From contig NZ_JAOEGC010000002.1 of NCBI RefSeq assembly GCF_031801495.1, forward strand, positions 1,674,001 to 1,738,000: 64,000 bases of DNA, read 5' to 3'. Shown in pieces: positions 35,079 through 44,163 of this stretch (positions are counted from its first letter, which is position 1; each line of letters begins with the position of its first letter). The notes under the pieces were generated by a model. It worked only from the letters and a program-made list of their open reading frames with translations. It was not told the DNA's origin and searched no databases. Made by a program: the position numbers and the translations under genes. Origin of the DNA: Agrobacterium tumefaciens_K (GTDB lineage Bacteria; Pseudomonadota; Alphaproteobacteria; Rhizobiales; Rhizobiaceae).

Positions 35079-35426
35079 AGGTGTTTCCTCATCTGCCTTC
35101 ATTTTTAACGTCAGCTGTGCCGCGACGTTCTGGATCTGCTTGCCACGCAGGCGATTGACAACGCCATGGACGCGCTTCGGTTCCCATGATGGAGAAAGCC
35201 TTCTGTACCGGAAATGAACAGAACAAGGCGTTTTCGTGGAAGCACTGCGGCAGAAAAGGCGGCATAATTATTGCAGTTGCATTTTTTGACCAACCGGATG
35301 AATAATTGCCGGCGCGTTCGAGGCCGCAAACGAGATATCCCGTTCCGCCGCACCCGCGCGCAAAGGCGTCTGCAACTGAAGATAAAAAAACAGCCCGCAG
35401 ATGAACGACCAAAAGAGAGGATCTAA
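35079..35426. other. Divergent promoter region
   Basis: 348 bases between the OmpA gene and the amino-acid binding-protein gene. Locally AT-rich around 35255-35300. No gene or clear RNA element was seen; it should hold both promoters. Confidence 0.5.
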
Positions 35427-36200
35427 ATGCCTATTTCCACCCGTCTGCTCGCAGCCGCATCGATTGCCGCCATCTCGCTGTTTTCCGGCGCAGCACTGGC
35501 GCAGGACAAACTCGTCATCGGCACCGAAGGCGCTTACCCGCCCTTCAACAATCTTGAAGCCGACGGCACGCTGACCGGCTTCGACATCGACATCGCCAAA
35601 GCGCTGTGCGAGGAGATGAAGACCGAGTGCACCTTCGTGACCAACGACTGGGATGGCATCATCCCGGCCCTGCAGGCCAAGAAATTCGACGCCATCATCG
35701 CTTCGATGTCGATCACGCCCGAACGTCTCCAGAAGGTCGACTTCTCGAAGAAATACTACAACACCCCGCCGGCAATCGCCGTACCGAAGGATTCTGCCAT
35801 CAAGTCCATCGAAGATCTGAAGGGCAAGTCGCTCGGTGCACAGGGATCCACCACGCACTCCAACTACGCTGAGAAGCATTTTCCGGACTCCGACCTGAAA
35901 ATGTATCCGACTGCCGACGAGTACAAGCTCGACATCGCCAATGGCCGTATCGACGCCGTTATCGACGATATCGTCGTTCTCTCTGAGTGGCTGAAATCCG
36001 ACGCAGGCACCTGCTGCAAGATCATGACGCCTCTGACGGTTGATCCTGAAATCAACGGCAACGGTGCAGGCATTGCCGTCCGCAAGGGTGAAACCGCTCT
36101 CGCCGACAAGTTCACGGCTGCCATTGCCGCGATCCGCGCCAACGGCAAATACCAGGAAATCAACAAAAAATACTTCGATTTCGACGTTTACGGCGAATAA
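35427..36200 (+). CDS. Polar amino-acid ABC transporter substrate-binding protein
   Basis: 257 residues, family 3 solute-binding protein. Signal peptide to ALAQ; then KLVIGTEGAYPPFNNLEADG, GFDIDIAKALC and ATP-independent ligand motifs ASMSITPERLQKVDF and GAQGSTTHSNYAE. It resembles Lys/Arg/Orn/His-binding proteins. AGAGGAT precedes the ATG. It is followed by a hairpin and two permease genes. Confidence 0.9.
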   Translation: MPISTRLLAAASIAAISLFSGAALAQDKLVIGTEGAYPPFNNLEADGTLTGFDIDIAKALCEEMKTECTFVTNDWDGIIPALQAKKFDAIIASMSITPERLQKVDFSKKYYNTPPAIAVPKDSAIKSIEDLKGKSLGAQGSTTHSNYAEKHFPDSDLKMYPTADEYKLDIANGRIDAVIDDIVVLSEWLKSDAGTCCKIMTPLTVDPEINGNGAGIAVRKGETALADKFTAAIAAIRANGKYQEINKKYFDFDVYGE

Positions 36201-36226
36201 GCCTCACGCGATGTGTTGAAATCTGA

Positions 36227-36256
36227 TGGCGGAAGGCTTGCCCTTCCGCCATTTTT
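36227..36256 (+). terminator. Hairpin terminator inside the ABC operon
   Basis: TGGCGGAAGG (36227-36236) pairs perfectly with CCTTCCGCCA (36242-36251), followed by TTTTT. Partial read-through would make the binding protein more abundant than the permeases, a common arrangement. Confidence 0.85.
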
Positions 36257-36313
36257 GTTTGAAAACGGGAGGATAACAATCACGGCGGCTTCAGACCGCA
36301 GGGGAAAATTGGC

Positions 36314-37117
36314 ATGAGCGGAGCATTTTCCGCCATAGGTGTTTTCTGGACCTATGTCTCGACACTTCTCGACCCATTCTGCGGACCGGTCGGTATCTTT
36401 TCGCTTCTCGGAAACGGCACTCTCGTTGCATGTGGCGATGCTGGCTGGGGCGATGAAATTGCCTTCGGCGTCAAGGTTACGATTTCACTGGCGCTTGCCA
36501 CCCTGCCGGTAGGCCTTGTCATCGGTTTCTTGATAGCACTTGCCGCACAGTCGGAAGAGAAGTCGCTACGTCTTGCAGCAGGCATCTACACCACGATTTT
36601 CCGCGGACTGCCCGAACTGCTGACGCTGTTCATCGTCTATTACGGCATCCAGATCCTGCTGCAGTCGCTTGCCGGCTATGTCGGCATCAGCGGCCCGGTC
36701 GAGATCAATGCCTTCATCGCCGGCATGATCGCGCTTTCCGTGGTCTTTTCGTCATACGCCTCGGAAGTTCTGCTGTCTGCCTTCAAGGCAATCCCAAAAG
36801 GCCAGTATGAGGCCGGGGCTGCGCTCGGCCTGTCACGGGGCCAGACCATGGTTCTCGTCATCATCCCGCAGCTTGTCAGGATCGCCCTGCCCGGCATGAC
36901 CAACCTTTGGGTCATTCTGCTCAAGGATACCTCCTACGTGTCGATCATCGGCCTTGCCGATATCGTGCGCCAGACCGGCATTGCTGCCCGTGTCAGCAAG
37001 GAAGCCTTCTTCTTCTACGGCATCGCCTGCCTGCTTTATCTGACGCTCGCGCTGCTTTCCTCCTTCGGGATCGGCTTCATCGACCGCTGGTCGAAAAAGT
37101 CGGAGGTACGCCGATGA
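36314..37117 (+). CDS. Amino-acid ABC transporter permease 1 (HisQ-like)
   Basis: 267 residues with about five or six transmembrane helices and the EAA-type loop YEAGAALGLSRGQTMVLVIIP that contacts the ATPase. FRGLPELLTLFIVYYG is the HisQ/ArtQ signature. Its stop overlaps the next start by four bases (ATGA). Confidence 0.9.
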   Translation: MSGAFSAIGVFWTYVSTLLDPFCGPVGIFSLLGNGTLVACGDAGWGDEIAFGVKVTISLALATLPVGLVIGFLIALAAQSEEKSLRLAAGIYTTIFRGLPELLTLFIVYYGIQILLQSLAGYVGISGPVEINAFIAGMIALSVVFSSYASEVLLSAFKAIPKGQYEAGAALGLSRGQTMVLVIIPQLVRIALPGMTNLWVILLKDTSYVSIIGLADIVRQTGIAARVSKEAFFFYGIACLLYLTLALLSSFGIGFIDRWSKKSEVRR

Positions 37118-37944
37118 GCCATATTCAGGAACTCATTCCGCCGCGCCCCGCACCGCCAGCTGCCGAGAAGCCATTCAACCTGTCGCGCATCGTCGGCATC
37201 GCCGTTGTCGTCCTCTGGTTCCTGCTTGCCGTCGGCCTGATCCTCGCCATGATCGAAGGCTGGGACTGGGACAAGTTCCAACGCTACGGGCCACGCTACA
37301 TCGACGGCCTCATCACGACCATCACGCTCGTCGGCAGCTCGGTCGTTCTCGGTGCGATCGTATCTGTGCCTATCGCCTTCGGCCGCTTGTCGGAAAACCG
37401 TGTCATCGGGGCAATCGCCTATGCCTATGTCTATGTTTTCCGCAGCACGCCTCTCTTGGCGCAGCTGTTCCTGATCTATTACGGCCTCGGCAGCTTCCGT
37501 CCGGAACTGGAAAGTGTCGGGTTGTGGTGGTTCTTCCGGGAAGCATGGTATTGCGGCCTGCTTTCGCTCACCCTCAACACGGCTGCCTACCAGGCAGAAA
37601 TCCTGCGCGGTGCGATCCAGAGCGTACCGCGCGGCCAGCATGAAGGTGCAGACTCCCTCGGGCTTTCGAAATTCGTCACCTTCCGCAAGGTCATTCTTCC
37701 ACAGGCGCTCATCGTGGCGTTGCGTCCCTACGGCAACGAAATCATCCTGATGATCAAGGGGTCCGCGGTTGTGTCCATCGTGACCGTCTTCGACCTGATG
37801 GGACAGACACGTTACGCCTTTTCGCGCACCTTCGACTATCAGACCTATCTCTGGGCCGCGATCTTCTATCTGGCGATCGTGGAAACGCTGCGCCACATCT
37901 GGGCATGGCTGGAAGCACGTCTGACACGCCACCTGAAACGCTAG
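37114..37944 (+). CDS. Amino-acid ABC transporter permease 2 (HisM-like)
   Basis: 276 residues. A cytosolic Pro-rich N-terminus precedes about five helices. FRSTPLLAQLFLIYYGLGSF and the EAA loop HEGADSLGLSKFVTFRKVILP mark it as the HisM/ArtM type. ATG 37114 has GGAGG just upstream and overlaps permease 1. No ATP-binding gene follows, so the ATPase must be encoded elsewhere. Confidence 0.9.
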   Translation: MSHIQELIPPRPAPPAAEKPFNLSRIVGIAVVVLWFLLAVGLILAMIEGWDWDKFQRYGPRYIDGLITTITLVGSSVVLGAIVSVPIAFGRLSENRVIGAIAYAYVYVFRSTPLLAQLFLIYYGLGSFRPELESVGLWWFFREAWYCGLLSLTLNTAAYQAEILRGAIQSVPRGQHEGADSLGLSKFVTFRKVILPQALIVALRPYGNEIILMIKGSAVVSIVTVFDLMGQTRYAFSRTFDYQTYLWAAIFYLAIVETLRHIWAWLEARLTRHLKR

Positions 37945-38113
37945 GAAAGACGTTGGCAGCACTCACTGAGAAACGCTGCTAACATTATGAAAAATATAAA
38001 TAATTTTTGATAGACCCTGCCATTGGTAAGGTTGGGTTAACCATGTCATGCTCCCATATCCGATACAGCGCGAATGCTGCAAATCGGCAATAACAAGAAT
38101 GGGAACAGCTTTC

Positions 38114-38380
38114 ATGAACAAAGACATGGAAATGATGCTGAAAGGCTATGGGATGACCACCGCCCAGATCCTCTATCGCATGCCGGATCATCCGCTGGTT
38201 CTCCAGAGCTACGTCTGGCAGCATTATGATCTGGCACCGGATTTCCCCGAAATGCGCGGCTTCCTGAGGTTCTGGCAGGAAAAGCTCGACGGCCCACTTC
38301 ATTCGGTCCGCTACGTGCATCGCCAGCTCATTTCAGCGCAGGAATGGCGCGCGCTCAAAGGCGAGTTCATCATTCACTGA
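38114..38380 (+). CDS. Usg family protein
   Basis: 88 residues. MNKDMEMMLKGYGMTTAQIL, YRMPDHPLVLQSYVWQHYDL and GPLHSVRYVHRQLI match the alphaproteobacterial Usg family, named for a gene near trp genes; function unknown. ATG 38114 has GGGAAC upstream, and ATG 38099 is possible. It stands alone here, far from any trp gene. Confidence 0.82.
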   Translation: MNKDMEMMLKGYGMTTAQILYRMPDHPLVLQSYVWQHYDLAPDFPEMRGFLRFWQEKLDGPLHSVRYVHRQLISAQEWRALKGEFIIH

Positions 38381-38386
38381 AGCGAG

Positions 38387-38418
38387 GCGCGCAAAAGTTT
38401 TGCGGTAACGACATGCGG
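38387..38418. repeat. Truncated family B repeat
   Basis: GCGCAAAAGTTTTGCGGTAA followed by CGACATGCG looks like the right half of the rhizobial AAAAGTGTnnnnGGTTTTGCGACAACGACATGC-type palindrome with an internal deletion. It lies between usg and the methyltransferase gene. Confidence 0.4.
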
Positions 38419-38544
38419 CACGACGAACAACAAAGCGCGGGCCGCGCAACTCAAAGCGTGTCGCGTGCGGCACATTCATATTGCGCCCGCCACCGTTGCG
38501 GCTTACAGCAAACGTAAACCGAATACGTTGATGGATGCCGCACG

Positions 38545-39369
38545 ATGACCAAGAACCAGAAAATTGACGAAGAGGCACTTGCCGAAGCCTACAATCGCGC
38601 CCTTGCGCTCGAAAAGGCCGGCGACGTGGACGCCGCCGTCAAGGCCTATGAAGAGGTTCTGGCAATCGACCCCGAGGATCACGGCGGCGCAGCAGTTCGC
38701 ATCGCCGCCATGGGCCGTGGAGACGTTCCGCCAAAAGCGCCCGACGCCTATGTCGAAACGCTTTTCGACCAGCACGCGGAGGCTTTCGAGGATATTCTCG
38801 TCGAGCAACTCGGTTACGCCGTACCGATGATGGTGCGTCAGCGGCTCCAGACCCTCGAACTCGGCCCATTCAAGCGCCTTCTCGATCTGGGCTGCGGCAC
38901 CGGCCTCACCGGCGAGGCGCTGCGCGACATGGCGGACGACATCACCGGGATCGACATTTCCGAGAACATGGTCGAGATCGCCCATGAAAAGGATGTCTAC
39001 GAAACGCTCTATGTTGCGGAAGTTGAAGACTTCCTTGAAGACAACGACGACGAACCTTTCGACCTCATCACCGCCACTGATGTGCTGCCCTATCTTGGCG
39101 CACTCGAGCCGCTTTTCTTCGGCGCAGCCGAAAACATGACGCCGGGTGGCATCCTGGTATTTTCGTCCGAAACGCTCCCCGAAGCTGACCTCGCCGGCCG
39201 TCCCTATATGGTCGGCCCGAACCAGCGTTTTGCCCATGCCGAGAGCTACGTTCGCGAGAGACTGACGGCCACCGGCTTCGAGGTTGTCGAAGTAACCGAC
39301 ATCAACGTCCGCATGCAGGATGGAAACCCGACACCCGGCCATCTGGTCGTGGCAAAACTCAAGGGTTGA
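38545..39369 (+). CDS. TPR-containing SAM-dependent methyltransferase
   Basis: 274 residues. The N-terminal 50 residues form one TPR-like repeat (ALALEKAGDVDAAVKAYEEV). A class I methyltransferase domain follows with motif I LLDLGCGTGLTGEAL, the acidic DDITGIDISENM and the post-motif FDLITATDVLPYLG. It probably methylates a protein or small molecule; the substrate is unknown. Conserved single gene in rhizobia as far as I recall. Confidence 0.85.
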   Translation: MTKNQKIDEEALAEAYNRALALEKAGDVDAAVKAYEEVLAIDPEDHGGAAVRIAAMGRGDVPPKAPDAYVETLFDQHAEAFEDILVEQLGYAVPMMVRQRLQTLELGPFKRLLDLGCGTGLTGEALRDMADDITGIDISENMVEIAHEKDVYETLYVAEVEDFLEDNDDEPFDLITATDVLPYLGALEPLFFGAAENMTPGGILVFSSETLPEADLAGRPYMVGPNQRFAHAESYVRERLTATGFEVVEVTDINVRMQDGNPTPGHLVVAKLKG

Positions 39370-39372
39370 GAA

Positions 39373-39401
39373 CAAAAAAAGCGCTCCCGAAACGGGAGCG
39401 C
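39373..39401 (-). terminator. Terminator of the SsuA-like gene
   Basis: GCGCTCCCG and CGGGAGCGC pair perfectly around AAA. Seven A to the left give a T-run on the reverse strand. No T-run exists on the forward strand. Confidence 0.85.
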
Positions 39402-39471
39402 CACACCGGAATCGATATCTCAGCAAAACATCACAGCCCGCTGAATAGATTCCGCTTTTGTTAACGCCACA

Positions 39472-40437
39472 TCAACTAGCCTTCGGACGCCAGACGATAT
39501 CGGCGACATTCAGCTTCTTCGGCACGATCCTCAGATCGTAAAATTCATCGGCAAGCGCCTGCTGATAGGCAACCGCCTCATCCGGCACAGTTGAAACGCG
39601 GCCAAGGTCGGCACCCGGACGGGTCAGCGATACCTTGGTGACGTCTTCGGGTACGCCGGTAATGGCCGAAAGCGATTTCGCGGTCGCGCCGATATCGGCC
39701 TGCGCCTTGGCACCGACACTCGCCAGCTCCTTCAGAAGGGCCGGGATCAGATCCGGGTTCTGCTCCACGAAATCACCATTCGCGAGGAAATAACTCCACG
39801 GATCGACAATCCCTTCCGCTGTGGAAAGAACACGCGTCGTCGGCTCTTTTTCGGCAACGGCAAAATAGGGATCCCAGATTGACCACGCATCAATGCTGCC
39901 CGAGCGGAAAGCCGCTGCCGCATCCGGTGGAGCGAGATCGGCAGGCGTTATGTCAGCGAGTGTCAGCCCCGCCTTTCTGAGAGCCTTGACGGTGACGTTA
40001 TGGGCGCTGGAGCCGCGCTTGAAGGCCACTTTCTTGCCCTTCAGGTCTTCCAGCGTCTTGATGGGCGAATCCTTCTGCACGAGGATGGCCGAGCCCCCGG
40101 CGGCCGCCTTGTAGGTGCCGACATACCGCAGGTTTCCGCCTGCCGCCTGCGCGAAGAGTGGCGGCACATCACCGGTCGGACCGATATCCAGCGCACCTGC
40201 GCCAAGCGCCTCCAGAAGCGGCGGCCCCGAGGAGAACTCGGACCATTTCACCTCGATACCCCGATCCTTCAGCAGCGCCTCCAGCGCGCCCTGGCTTTTC
40301 GCCAGTGCAATTACACCGTTTTTCTGCCAGCCGATCCTGAGCGTCGTTGTTGCCGCTGCCGCCCGCCTCACGTGAGGCATGAAGACCGCGCCGGTTGCAC
40401 CTGCAATCAATCCCAATGTTCCGCGTCGTGTCAGCAT
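39472..40437 (-). CDS. SsuA-like aliphatic sulfonate binding protein with Tat-type signal
   Basis: 321 residues. The N-terminus TRRGTLGLIAGATGAVF has the twin-arginine pattern. The mature part has the NMT1/SsuA features LRIGWQKNGVIALAKSQG, DIGPTGDVPPLFA, KKVAFKRGSSAHN and SIDAWSIWDPYFA. It would deliver alkanesulfonates or a similar sulfur source to an ABC permease. No ssuB, ssuC or ssuD gene is adjacent, so it is an orphan binding protein here. Confidence 0.87.
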   Translation of the reverse strand: MLTRRGTLGLIAGATGAVFMPHVRRAAAATTTLRIGWQKNGVIALAKSQGALEALLKDRGIEVKWSEFSSGPPLLEALGAGALDIGPTGDVPPLFAQAAGGNLRYVGTYKAAAGGSAILVQKDSPIKTLEDLKGKKVAFKRGSSAHNVTVKALRKAGLTLADITPADLAPPDAAAAFRSGSIDAWSIWDPYFAVAEKEPTTRVLSTAEGIVDPWSYFLANGDFVEQNPDLIPALLKELASVGAKAQADIGATAKSLSAITGVPEDVTKVSLTRPGADLGRVSTVPDEAVAYQQALADEFYDLRIVPKKLNVADIVWRPKAS

Positions 40438-40649
40438 AACGGATATCCTTCACAGTTAGAGCCATCACTGCTCAAAAGCGTAGATATTCGGGTGATTTTA
40501 TCAAATTAGTGCTTTGCGCGGACGGCGCCCACAGAGAATTGAATGTGCGAATTTTGCAAAGTCGGAAGAATGGCGTTTCCTGTCTTTCACCACCTTGTTT
40601 TCCGCAGGCTGCGTTTGGAGCCGATTCACTCTCAAAAAAGTGGCCGGAA

Positions 40650-40687
40650 CAAAAAATGCCCTCCCCGGAAAACCGGAAAGGGCATCG
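40650..40687 (-). terminator. Terminator of the Lrp-family gene
   Basis: ATGCCCT and AGGGCAT with inner CCGG/CCGG pairs form an imperfect hairpin; the A-run at 40650-40655 becomes T on the reverse strand. Confidence 0.75.
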
Positions 40688-40718
40688 TAATTCGGCACTG
40701 ATCCGCTCGTATCGGGAT

Positions 40719-41207
40719 TTACTCTTCGCCGGACTTGGGATTGTCAAGAAGCATGTAGTCTAGCGGCAGTTCCGTTGTGTACTTGATCTGCTCCATGGCG
40801 AAGGCCGAGGAAACGTCACGGATTTCGATCTTGGCGATCATGCGCTTGTAGAACGCATCATAGGCACCGATGTCTGGCACGACGACACGCAGCAGATAGT
40901 CCACATCACCGCTCATGCGGTAGAACTCCACAACTTCTGGAAACTCGGAAACCACCTCGGAAAAGCGCTTCAGCCATTCGATGGAGTGGGACGCGGTACG
41001 GATGGAAACGAAAACGGTGACCTTGGTATTAACCTTGGCAGGGTCAAGCAGTGCCACACGACGTCGAATGACGCCGTCCTCTTCCATCTTCTGGATGCGC
41101 CGCCAACAGGGCGTCGTAGAAAGGCCGACCTTCTTCGCCAGATCGGCGACAGCCAACGTGGAATCTTCTTGCAAAATGCGCAAAATCTTACGGTCAAGGC
41201 GATCCAA
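40719..41207 (-). CDS. Lrp/AsnC family transcriptional regulator
   Basis: 162 residues. N-terminal HTH (LDRKILRILQEDSTLAVADL, KKVGLSTTPCWRRIQKME) and C-terminal RAM ligand domain (FYRMSGDVDYLLRVVVPDI). Such proteins respond to amino acids, often acting as octamers. The start lies near an AGGAGG. No divergent amino-acid gene is adjacent, so the target is unknown. Confidence 0.92.
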   Translation of the reverse strand: MDRLDRKILRILQEDSTLAVADLAKKVGLSTTPCWRRIQKMEEDGVIRRRVALLDPAKVNTKVTVFVSIRTASHSIEWLKRFSEVVSEFPEVVEFYRMSGDVDYLLRVVVPDIGAYDAFYKRMIAKIEIRDVSSAFAMEQIKYTTELPLDYMLLDNPKSGEE

Positions 41208-41274
41208 TGCGTCAATCCTCCTGAATTAATTTCCTTTCAATACACGATTTCAGAGATAAAAACAGAAAATTGTT

Positions 41275-41943
41275 TCACTCAATCAGGATTTTCACATTCC
41301 GTCGCAGAACCGGCAACAATTCCTGTTCGAACCAGGGATTCTTCTTCAACCAGCCCGTATTGCGCCAGCTTGGGTGCGGTAGAGCGAGGACGCTCGGACC
41401 GTCATTGGCGTGATAGTAAGTTCGCCAGGAACGAACGGTCTCCGTCATGGTCTTCATGCGTCGCGGTCCCAGATGCCAGCCTTGAGCATATTGGCCGACG
41501 GCCAGAACAAGCTCTATTTGCGGCATCGCGGCCATGACCTCGTTTCGCCATTGCAGCGCGCATTCGCGCCGTGGTGGCAGATCGCTTCCCTTGTCGTCAT
41601 ACCCCGGAAAACAGAACCCCATCGGCACGATGGCGAAATGCTGAGGATTGTAGAACGTCTCACGATCCACATTCAGCCATTGCCGCAGGCGATCACCCGA
41701 TGCATCGTTGAACGGCAGTCCGCTTTCATGCACCCGCAGTCCCGGCGCCTGCCCTGCGATCAGAATACGCGCTGTCGCCGATATCACAGCAACCGGCCTC
41801 GGCTCATGCGGCAGGAGATCCGCCTCGCCTTTCATCGGGTTGTCGCGACAGATGCGACACGCGGCAATGCGACTGCGCAGATGCGTCAGCGTTTGCCTGT
41901 CGGGACAACCGGAAAACGCACCTTCAGCCATTTGTCCATCCAA
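41275..41943 (-). CDS. Uracil-DNA glycosylase superfamily protein
   Basis: 222 residues. RILIAGQAPGLRVHESGLPF is the motif-1 region of the UDG fold, and LALPHPSWRNT is the motif-2-like HPS segment. Two cysteines in IAACRICRDNP could be part of an Fe-S site, but a full set of four was not confirmed. Whether it excises uracil is unproven. It overlaps the nuclease gene by 20 bases. ATG 41931 is an alternative start. Confidence 0.75.
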   Translation of the reverse strand: MDGQMAEGAFSGCPDRQTLTHLRSRIAACRICRDNPMKGEADLLPHEPRPVAVISATARILIAGQAPGLRVHESGLPFNDASGDRLRQWLNVDRETFYNPQHFAIVPMGFCFPGYDDKGSDLPPRRECALQWRNEVMAAMPQIELVLAVGQYAQGWHLGPRRMKTMTETVRSWRTYYHANDGPSVLALPHPSWRNTGWLKKNPWFEQELLPVLRRNVKILIE

Positions 41944-42511
41944 GAAGATGCCGGATGATCGTCAGCATTCCGGCAGCAGGCGTATCGAGTTCGGCAGCGC
42001 GATGGTCGCGCCGCCAGTCCGCGGGCCTCTGAAAATCACCGGACCATATCCCCGCCCGCTCGTCCTGCGCCTTCCTCTGTTCGTCGGAAAACTGGAAGTA
42101 CCCGGTCGCAACGGCATAACCAGCTTCCACCATCGCGGACGACACATCCCGGCCATCTGACGTACAGTAGACGAGAAGCCGCTCGTAGCGATCACGCGAT
42201 CCGCCGGAACAACGCACCGTGGCGCCGTCGATGAGACTTTGCATGAAACGGCGCGCCTCGACGCCGCACGACCACACCTTTCCATCCCTTTCGCAGGATT
42301 GACGCAGTTCCGGCGCATCGATACCGAGCAAGCGGAAGCGTTCGCCACCACGCGACAACGTATCGCCATCGATTGCGAAAAAACGGCCGGAGTATGTCTC
42401 GCTGTTGATCTGATCGAGCCGCGCGGCAATCAGGATGCCGAGGATCATGGCCAGCAGGAAAAGTCCGCCGTCCCGGATAAGAGAGAAGCCTTTGCCTCCA
42501 TTTCGTCTCAT
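41924..42511 (-). CDS. Thermonuclease (SNase-like) family protein, membrane-anchored
   Basis: 195 residues. One N-terminal transmembrane segment (GGLFLLAMILGILIAARL), then an SNase domain: FAIDGDTLSRGGERFRLLGI, DAPELRQSC and RDRYERLLVYC. Catalytic Arg and acidic residues of staphylococcal nuclease appear kept. It probably acts in the periplasm. ATG 42511 was chosen because the anchor then starts at residue 15; the frame opens at 42592. Confidence 0.82.
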   Translation of the reverse strand: MRRNGGKGFSLIRDGGLFLLAMILGILIAARLDQINSETYSGRFFAIDGDTLSRGGERFRLLGIDAPELRQSCERDGKVWSCGVEARRFMQSLIDGATVRCSGGSRDRYERLLVYCTSDGRDVSSAMVEAGYAVATGYFQFSDEQRKAQDERAGIWSGDFQRPADWRRDHRAAELDTPAAGMLTIIRHLLGWTNG

Positions 42512-42618
42512 ATAACAACAAACCCTTGTCAGAAATGGCAAACAAATCCTTTCACGGCAGCATCTTCTTAAGATTTTCCTCTTAGGCTGCAAGCGTTCAT
42601 GTCACTTGCGTAGTCACA

Positions 42619-44154
42619 ATGAGTAGAAGCGTCAGCACGTCCACCGACAAGATCATCGTCGACCGGTCGAAGAAGCACCGCAACAAGGCGGTGTTCGACA
42701 CCGTGAAGGCGACGCGTGAGCGCCTGCAACAGGGCGCAGCGCCGGCCGACGCCTATGAGCGTGAAATGCTGACCATGCACGTCGCCGAGACCCTTCAGGG
42801 CGCGACGATCATGCCGCTGTTCATCGTGCTGGCCTCGATCATAGGCGTCTACATCACCCGCGACATCGGCCTCATCGCCTGGTCGCTTCTGGCGCTCAGC
42901 GCCCATGCCGTATCGCTGATACTGGTGAAAAGAGCGTCCCGGCAGGAAATCACCACGGAAAATCTGCCTCGCTGGCGCAACCTTTTCCTCGGCTCGCAGA
43001 TCGTCATCGGCTGCGTATGGGCGATGTTCTCCCTCGTCGAACCGGAATCGAGCGATCCGAGCCTCATGCTGTTCTACAAGGGATCGACCCTGCTGATCGC
43101 GCTTTCGCTCACGGCAATGGTCGGCTTCATGTTGCGCCGCGCAACCTTCATGACCTTCCTGCCTGTCCTGGCCGCGCTGTCGGTAACGGCGGCAATATCG
43201 CGCAATCCGTTCGATCTCGGCCTCGCACTGATGTTCGGCATGGCCATCCTGTTTTGCCACCGCATCACCAGCAGACTCTACAAATCGAGCGTCAAGCTGC
43301 TCTCCTTCCAGACGGAAAAGGACGATCTGATAGCCGAACTGGAAGTGGCCAATTCGGTTTCCGACGAAGCCCGTCGCCGCGCCGAAGAGGCCAATCTCGC
43401 CAAGTCGCGTTTTCTTGCATCCATGTCGCATGAACTGCGCACGCCACTGAACGCCATCCTCGGCTTCTCGGAGGTCATGGCGTCGGAAGTGCTCGGTCCG
43501 CTCAACAACCCGCTCTATAAGGAATATTCCGGCGATATTCATCGCTCCGGTCAGCACCTGCTGAACCTCATCAACGAAATCCTAGACCTGTCGCGGATCG
43601 AAGCGGGCCGTTACGACCTCAACGAGGAATCAGTTTCGCTGCTCGAAATCGCCGAGGATTGCATCGGTATGATCCAGCTGCGCGCCCGTACCAAGAACAT
43701 CAAGATTGCGCAGCAGTTCGAAAACAGCATGCCACAGGTGTGGGTCGACGAAAAATCGATACGGCAGGTGGTGCTGAATCTCTTGTCCAACGCCGTGAAA
43801 TTCACGCCGCAGGGCGGCGAGATTCTCGTCAAGGCGGGCTGGACGGCGGGCGGCGGGCAATATGTCTCGATCAGGGATAACGGCCCCGGGATTCCCGAGG
43901 ATGAAATCCCGGTCGTGCTCTCCGCCTTCGGCCAGGGATCGATCGCGATCAAGAGCGCCGAACAGGGTACCGGTCTCGGCCTACCGATCGTTCAGGCGAT
44001 CCTGGCCAAGCACGATGGCCAGTTCATCCTGAAATCGAAACTGCGCGAAGGAACGGAAGGCATTGCCATCCTGCCGGCAAAACGCGTGCTGCAGAGCCTG
44101 CCCGCAGTCGAGGAAACCCATGCGGTTCAGCCGCGCAGGCGCTCGTTCGCGTAA
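42619..44154 (+). CDS. pdhS2: PdhS/DivJ-type membrane sensor histidine kinase, PdhS2-like
   Basis: 511 residues. Residues about 60-215 hold roughly six transmembrane helices in three pairs. Then come a coiled-coil linker, a HisKA domain with phosphorylated His271 in MSHELRTPLNAILGFSE, and an HATPase with VLNLLSNAVKF, DNGPGIP and GTGLGLPI. The H-box is of the PleC/DivJ/PdhS class that controls the phosphorelay through DivK. In A. tumefaciens PdhS2, which to my recollection has the same His position and neighbourhood, governs motility versus attachment. The name is inferred. Confidence 0.8.
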   Translation: MSRSVSTSTDKIIVDRSKKHRNKAVFDTVKATRERLQQGAAPADAYEREMLTMHVAETLQGATIMPLFIVLASIIGVYITRDIGLIAWSLLALSAHAVSLILVKRASRQEITTENLPRWRNLFLGSQIVIGCVWAMFSLVEPESSDPSLMLFYKGSTLLIALSLTAMVGFMLRRATFMTFLPVLAALSVTAAISRNPFDLGLALMFGMAILFCHRITSRLYKSSVKLLSFQTEKDDLIAELEVANSVSDEARRRAEEANLAKSRFLASMSHELRTPLNAILGFSEVMASEVLGPLNNPLYKEYSGDIHRSGQHLLNLINEILDLSRIEAGRYDLNEESVSLLEIAEDCIGMIQLRARTKNIKIAQQFENSMPQVWVDEKSIRQVVLNLLSNAVKFTPQGGEILVKAGWTAGGGQYVSIRDNGPGIPEDEIPVVLSAFGQGSIAIKSAEQGTGLGLPIVQAILAKHDGQFILKSKLREGTEGIAILPAKRVLQSLPAVEETHAVQPRRRSFA

Positions 44155-44163
44155 ATAGTAAGA

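Noticed and set aside
33129..35108. 659-codon open frame antisense to the OmpA-family gene
   Set aside because: It mirrors the GC-rich, repetitive codons of the real gene; the product is a low-complexity Leu/Arg string with no domain.
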